NCBI GenBank assembly: GCA_964531745.1
Contig: CAZHFX010000031.1
Span: 1-9,328, forward strand
Length of the DNA: 9,328 nucleotides
Origin: JACRFW01 sp964531745
GTDB lineage: Bacteria; Patescibacteriota; Patescibacteriia; Magasanikbacterales; GWA2-37-8
Direction of reading: 5' to 3'
The notes below the pieces were generated by a model that saw nothing but the letters and a program-made list of their open reading frames with translations, made no database searches and had not been told where the DNA came from. Of the stretch, positions 6,434 to 9,328 are shown in pieces (the stretch's first letter is position 1; each line of letters starts with the position of its first letter). Made by a program: the position numbers and the translations under genes.

Positions 6434-7713
6434 AATGGAAGAGAAAACGATCGCGCCCAGCTAGGAAGAGACGGAAACAGCGTGAGAATAACCAACAGCG
6501 CGCTGACAACAATCAGACGAATAATTGTCTCGCCGGTGATGACGAAATAAAAAATTCTCCCGAGCCGAGAGCTCTCGGGCAAGCCGTACTGCTTGCCTCT
6601 GACCAGCAGGACAAGAATAAAAATTAGGATAATCGGAAGCAAAATTCCATTAACTACTTGAGCAAACAGCATCACCTGAAAAAGAGAGAAGAACGGCTGT
6701 AACGCGAACGCCGCTGAAAGAATAATAACCGCCGCCATGATGCCGTAAAAGGCCCGCGCCTCCTTCCAGGTGGTGTTCATGCCATGCTCAAAGCCAAGCG
6801 CCTCGCAGATGGAATAACTAGTGGTCAGCGGCAAAATAAACGCGCCTAACAACGAAGCAAAGAAAAAACCGACGCCGAAAATAATCGTAGCGAGAGACCC
6901 CAGGACTGGAGCGAGGGCGGTGGCGGCAGTAGCGGCGCTGTCCACAACGATGCCGCGGTCAAATAAAACCTCTTTAGTGACAATCATAATCATCGCCGCG
7001 ATGAGGCAAGTAAAGAAGGCGCTGAAATAAACCTCAAACCGCTGAATCCTGTAATCCCCCTGGTCGGCGCCTTTATCAACCACATATGACTGAATAAAAA
7101 ACTGCCCCCAGGGAGTAATGGTGGTGCCCATTACTCCCAAAAGCGCAATGAGAAATGAAAAATCAGCCGGTAACCTGAACGTGACAGTCTCTTTAAGCAC
7201 AACCGCCCAATCCGGACGCGCCAAAACCGCCGATATAACATAAACCAACAAAAAAAACGAAATAAACAAAAAGAAACGTTCAATCTTCTTAAATGACCCC
7301 TTATAGAGAAACATCCACACCAAAACCGCAAAAATCGGAACGACCGCCCATTTGTTGAAACCGAATAATTCAAACGCCGCCGCGATACCGGCGAATTCAG
7401 AAGCGGTAACCGCCACATTGGCGGTAAAAAGGGTAAGGAGAGCAAACAATGTCCAGCCAATCTTAAATTGCTCGCGGATAAGCGCGGCCAGCCCTTTTCC
7501 AGTGTAAACGCCGAGCTTAATGCCTATTTCCTGGGTGCAAGCCAGGGTGATAAAATTCACGAGCAACACCCAGAGCATGGCGTAGCCAAAACGAGAACCG
7601 ACGTAAGAATAGGTGCTGATGCCTCCGGCGTCATTGTTGGCTGTGCCGGCGATGATGGCCGGACCGATCACCGACAAAATAAGCGCGATTTTTGGCCACT
7701 TGGCTTTCAACAT
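6430..7713 (-). CDS. Nramp-fold divalent metal permease, possibly a magnesium transporter
   Basis: A 427-residue membrane protein with about eleven hydrophobic segments and the SLC11/Nramp layout: GPAIIAGTA (17-25) in helix 1, GVYTGKGLA (68-76) after helix 2, and a broken helix 6 around 196-205. The metal site differs from classical MntH/Nramp. The helix-1 DPGN reads DAGG (28-31), and the helix-6 methionine, expected in a MPH context, reads TPW (T200-W202). Loss of this soft methionine ligand is a feature of described Nramp-related magnesium transporters, so Mg2+ or a similar hard cation is more likely than Mn2+ or Fe2+; that is inference. The gene follows the MgtE-like sensor by 6 bases and is surely co-transcribed with it. 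No Shine-Dalgarno is visible before the ATG. The TAG stop overlaps the convergent glycosyltransferase stop. Confidence 0.9.
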   Translation of the reverse strand: MLKAKWPKIALILSVIGPAIIAGTANNDAGGISTYSYVGSRFGYAMLWVLLVNFITLACTQEIGIKLGVYTGKGLAALIREQFKIGWTLFALLTLFTANVAVTASEFAGIAAAFELFGFNKWAVVPIFAVLVWMFLYKGSFKKIERFFLFISFFLLVYVISAVLARPDWAVVLKETVTFRLPADFSFLIALLGVMGTTITPWGQFFIQSYVVDKGADQGDYRIQRFEVYFSAFFTCLIAAMIMIVTKEVLFDRGIVVDSAATAATALAPVLGSLATIIFGVGFFFASLLGAFILPLTTSYSICEALGFEHGMNTTWKEARAFYGIMAAVIILSAAFALQPFFSLFQVMLFAQVVNGILLPIILIFILVLLVRGKQYGLPESSRLGRIFYFVITGETIIRLIVVSALLVILTLFPSLPSWARSFSLPF

Positions 7714-7719
7714 AAGCTG

Positions 7720-8931
7720 TTACGCTTGCGGATGAAGGTGGCGCATCACGTCATCAATCGTCACCATCCCTAAAAGTTTATTATCTCGGTCTAACACCGC
7801 CGCCGTATATAAATCGTATTTCGTCATGATACGCACGACGTCCCGAATGGAGTAATGAACGCGCAGAACCGCGTAAGGGTGGTCTTTGATCAATAATTCG
7901 CTGACTTTTTGGCGCGGATCGGCAAAAACGAGACGGCGCAGAGATACGGCCCCCTGGAAAACTTCAGCGTCATCAACAACATATATATACAAAACCGAAC
8001 GCATGGAATCGGAATGTTTTCTAATTTCTTCCAGCGCCTGCTGTATCGTCCATGATGGTTTTACTCGGATAAGGTCGGTGGTCATAAGACCCCCGGCCGT
8101 ATTGTCTTCATAGCGCAAAAGCTGTTCCACGCTGGTTAGCTTGCGGCCGTGCAACTTTGCCAGTATCTCTTCGGCTTCTTTAGGTGGGATCATTTGTATG
8201 AGATCGGCCACTTCATCGGTAGACATCTTTTCTAAAATATGCGACGTCTTTTCCGGGCCGAGACGATCCACTAAAATTTTCTGAAATCTTGGTTCCAGCT
8301 CCTCCAGCACCTGGGCGGCGACAGTATCACCAAGCGACCGTACGAGGCGGGCGCCGTGTTTAGTGCTTAAATCCTCAATAATATTAGCCAGGTCGGCGGG
8401 ATGCAAACGAATAAGATCGTCCGAAAGGCTGTCTACCCGCAAGGCGCCCTTTACTCTCTGCGCTTTGCGCCAATCTATCAAACTCGGCTCAAACAAATGA
8501 AACACGTCAAGCCAGCTGGCCCGTAAACGCCGTAATAGGCCGCTCAAACCAACATCAATGCCGATTACGCACCACGCGTCTTCAACCAAACCAAGTTTCA
8601 AATCATTCACGCGCACGACGCGCGCGCCCTCCACGTCCACAATCTGTTCATCAAAAATATCTTTCACCAGCCAAACACTGCCCTCTTTCGGGGCACCGGG
8701 CGAAATATTCGCCGCCCGCAGGCGCAAAGTAATCTCGGAGGCGGCCAGAGCCGCCACCGCGGACAAAGGAATATATAAAATCTGCCGAGAAAACTTTTTG
8801 CGCGCGCCCAAAAATAAAAGCGGGGCATATTGCCCCTCGCGCGGTTTAATGACAATATCCACCAGCACCCCCACTACTTTTTCTGAACTATCTCTAATTT
8901 TAGTTTTGAGAAGCTGGCTTAAATAAAGCAT
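7720..8931 (-). CDS. Soluble PRC-barrel / MgtE N-domain / CBS protein, putative magnesium sensor
   Basis: The 403-residue protein resembles the cytosolic regulatory part of the magnesium channel MgtE without its membrane part. Residues 1 to about 120 look like PRC-barrel repeats (KVVGVLVDIVIK at 18-29, and a second half at about 92-115). About 170-275 is the superhelical MgtE N domain (HPADLANIIEDL at 177-188, PPKEAEEILAKL at 249-260), ending in the MgtE hallmark YEDNTAGGLMT (274-284). Two CBS domains follow (about 282-340 and 345-400; second ends GMVTIDDVMRHL). The stop comes right after CBS2, where MgtE would continue into its plug helix and five membrane helices. In MgtE this module binds Mg2+ and gates the pore. 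Being first in an operon with an Nramp permease, it likely controls that permease. Soluble MgtE-like proteins with a PRC domain also occur in Actinobacteria. The ATG at 8931 has no clear ribosome binding site. Confidence 0.88.
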   Translation of the reverse strand: MLYLSQLLKTKIRDSSEKVVGVLVDIVIKPREGQYAPLLFLGARKKFSRQILYIPLSAVAALAASEITLRLRAANISPGAPKEGSVWLVKDIFDEQIVDVEGARVVRVNDLKLGLVEDAWCVIGIDVGLSGLLRRLRASWLDVFHLFEPSLIDWRKAQRVKGALRVDSLSDDLIRLHPADLANIIEDLSTKHGARLVRSLGDTVAAQVLEELEPRFQKILVDRLGPEKTSHILEKMSTDEVADLIQMIPPKEAEEILAKLHGRKLTSVEQLLRYEDNTAGGLMTTDLIRVKPSWTIQQALEEIRKHSDSMRSVLYIYVVDDAEVFQGAVSLRRLVFADPRQKVSELLIKDHPYAVLRVHYSIRDVVRIMTKYDLYTAAVLDRDNKLLGMVTIDDVMRHLHPQA

Positions 8932-8953
8932 AGCTGGCTAATTGAACAAAAAA

Positions 8954-8982
8954 ATTGTACCATATTAAAGACAAAAAAACAA
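8954..8982 (-). promoter_or_regulatory. Promoter of the MgtE-like/Nramp operon
   Basis: On the - strand TTGTTT (8982-8977), a 17-base spacer and TACAAT (8959-8954) form a plausible sigma-70-type promoter. Transcription would start near 8947 and leave a leader of only about 16 bases. That is far too short for an M-box or other magnesium riboswitch. A TGTAC repeat (8956-8960 and 8983-8987) brackets the promoter and could be an operator, but it is short. Confidence 0.6.
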
Positions 8983-9033
8983 TGTACGAAATCAAAAAAT
9001 AAACCCTTAAAACTAGCCTTTTTGTCTATTTTC

Positions 9034-9042
9034 TGCTAGCAT
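9034..9042 (+). promoter_or_regulatory. Possible extended -10 ahead of the right-edge glycosyltransferase
   Basis: TGCTAGCAT has the TGn-TANNAT form of an extended -10. A start near 9049 would place the ATG at 9052 almost at the mRNA 5' end, giving a nearly leaderless transcript. No good -35 is found at normal spacing, so this is a weak call. The rest of the 120-base gap (8932-9051) is AT-rich and holds only the promoter of the opposite operon. Confidence 0.3.
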
Positions 9043-9051
9043 TACGGGGCT

Positions 9052-9328
9052 ATGAAAATTGGCCTTGACGCCCGGATGTACGGCCCCAAACAAGGGGGCT
9101 TAGGGCGCTATATTGAACAGCTTGTTCTCCATTTAGAAAAATTACCCACAAACGCCGAGTTTGTCATTTTTTTGCGCCGTGACAATTGGAATGAATATAC
9201 GCCCAGCGCCCCGAACTTCCGCAAAGTTCTGGCCGACATCCCTTGGTACGGCTTCGCCGAACAAACGCACCTGCCGGGAATCATAAAAAAGGCCAAAGTG
9301 GACCTTATGCACTTCCCTCACTGGAACG
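9052..9328 (+). CDS. GT4 glycosyltransferase, N-terminal part (runs off the window)
   Basis: Ninety-two complete codons are present and the frame is open at the right edge. The opening MKIGLDARMYGP followed by GGLGRYIEQL (15-24) is the typical GT-B/GT4 glycosyltransferase start with its glycine-rich donor loop. VDLMHFPHWN at the edge corresponds to the conserved core strand and the acceptor-side histidine region. The donor domain lies beyond the window. It resembles the start of the gene at 5288, so it likely belongs to the same surface-glycan pathway, separated from it by the inverted transport operon. A GGGG at 9046-9049 is a poor, very close Shine-Dalgarno. The start is well supported by family similarity. 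Confidence 0.88.
   Translation, partial: MKIGLDARMYGPKQGGLGRYIEQLVLHLEKLPTNAEFVIFLRRDNWNEYTPSAPNFRKVLADIPWYGFAEQTHLPGIIKKAKVDLMHFPHWN

Noticed and set aside
7468..7773. A 101-residue + strand open frame opposite the Nramp and MgtE-like genes
   Set aside because: It is antisense to two well-supported coding regions, and its sequence is the low-information mirror of them.
8912..8939. Direct repeat AGCTGGCT (8912-8919 and 8932-8939) around the MgtE-like start codon
   Set aside because: Eight bases, one copy partly inside coding sequence; too short to separate from chance.
8932..8953. Magnesium riboswitch (M-box) before the transport operon
   Set aside because: The predicted leader is only about 16 bases, and no conserved riboswitch sequence is present in the gap.

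Overview
The window looks like a stretch of bacterial chromosome, most likely from a Patescibacteria/CPR (Parcubacteria-like) genome. That assignment is an inference. It rests on the compact layout, the near absence of Shine-Dalgarno sequences, the RNase J with a basic N-terminal tail, and a polyprenyl sugar transferase N-terminus of a type I associate with that group. Base composition is near 50% GC. The standard code fits: no complete gene needs TGA as a sense codon, and every visible stop is TAA or TAG. I see no insertion sequence, phage gene or CRISPR array.

Left part (1-2551), RNA metabolism. The last 28 codons of an unidentified gene are followed by a tRNA-Leu(CAG) with encoded CCA, then a full-length RNase J gene on the + strand. 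Convergent to it on the - strand is the RNase P RNA gene rnpB, with a near-consensus promoter, an 11-bp closing helix and an intrinsic terminator.

Middle part (2580-6433), surface glycan. Back to back with the rnpB promoter is a + strand promoter. Its predicted transcript starts with an 87-nt imperfect hairpin built entirely of 9-nt units. The operon behind it encodes a membrane polyprenyl-phosphate sugar-phosphate transferase, which would put the first sugar on the lipid carrier, and two GT4 glycosyltransferases that would extend the chain. The second GT4 gene has no ATG, GTG or TTG at its conserved N-terminus and probably starts at ATT.

Right part (6430-8931, - strand), metal transport. 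A two-gene operon encodes a cytosolic PRC-barrel/MgtE-N/CBS protein that lacks the MgtE membrane channel, followed 6 bases later by an Nramp-fold permease whose transition-metal ligands are changed. Together they suggest a two-protein magnesium (or similar divalent cation) uptake system with a separate cytosolic sensor. Its last stop codon overlaps the stop of the glycosyltransferase operon. At the right edge (9052-9328) another GT4 gene starts on the + strand, so the transport operon sits as an inverted island among surface-glycan genes.

The most unusual items are the 9-nt-periodic leader hairpin, the paired -35 elements shared by rnpB and the glycan operon, the ATT start, and the split MgtE/Nramp pair.
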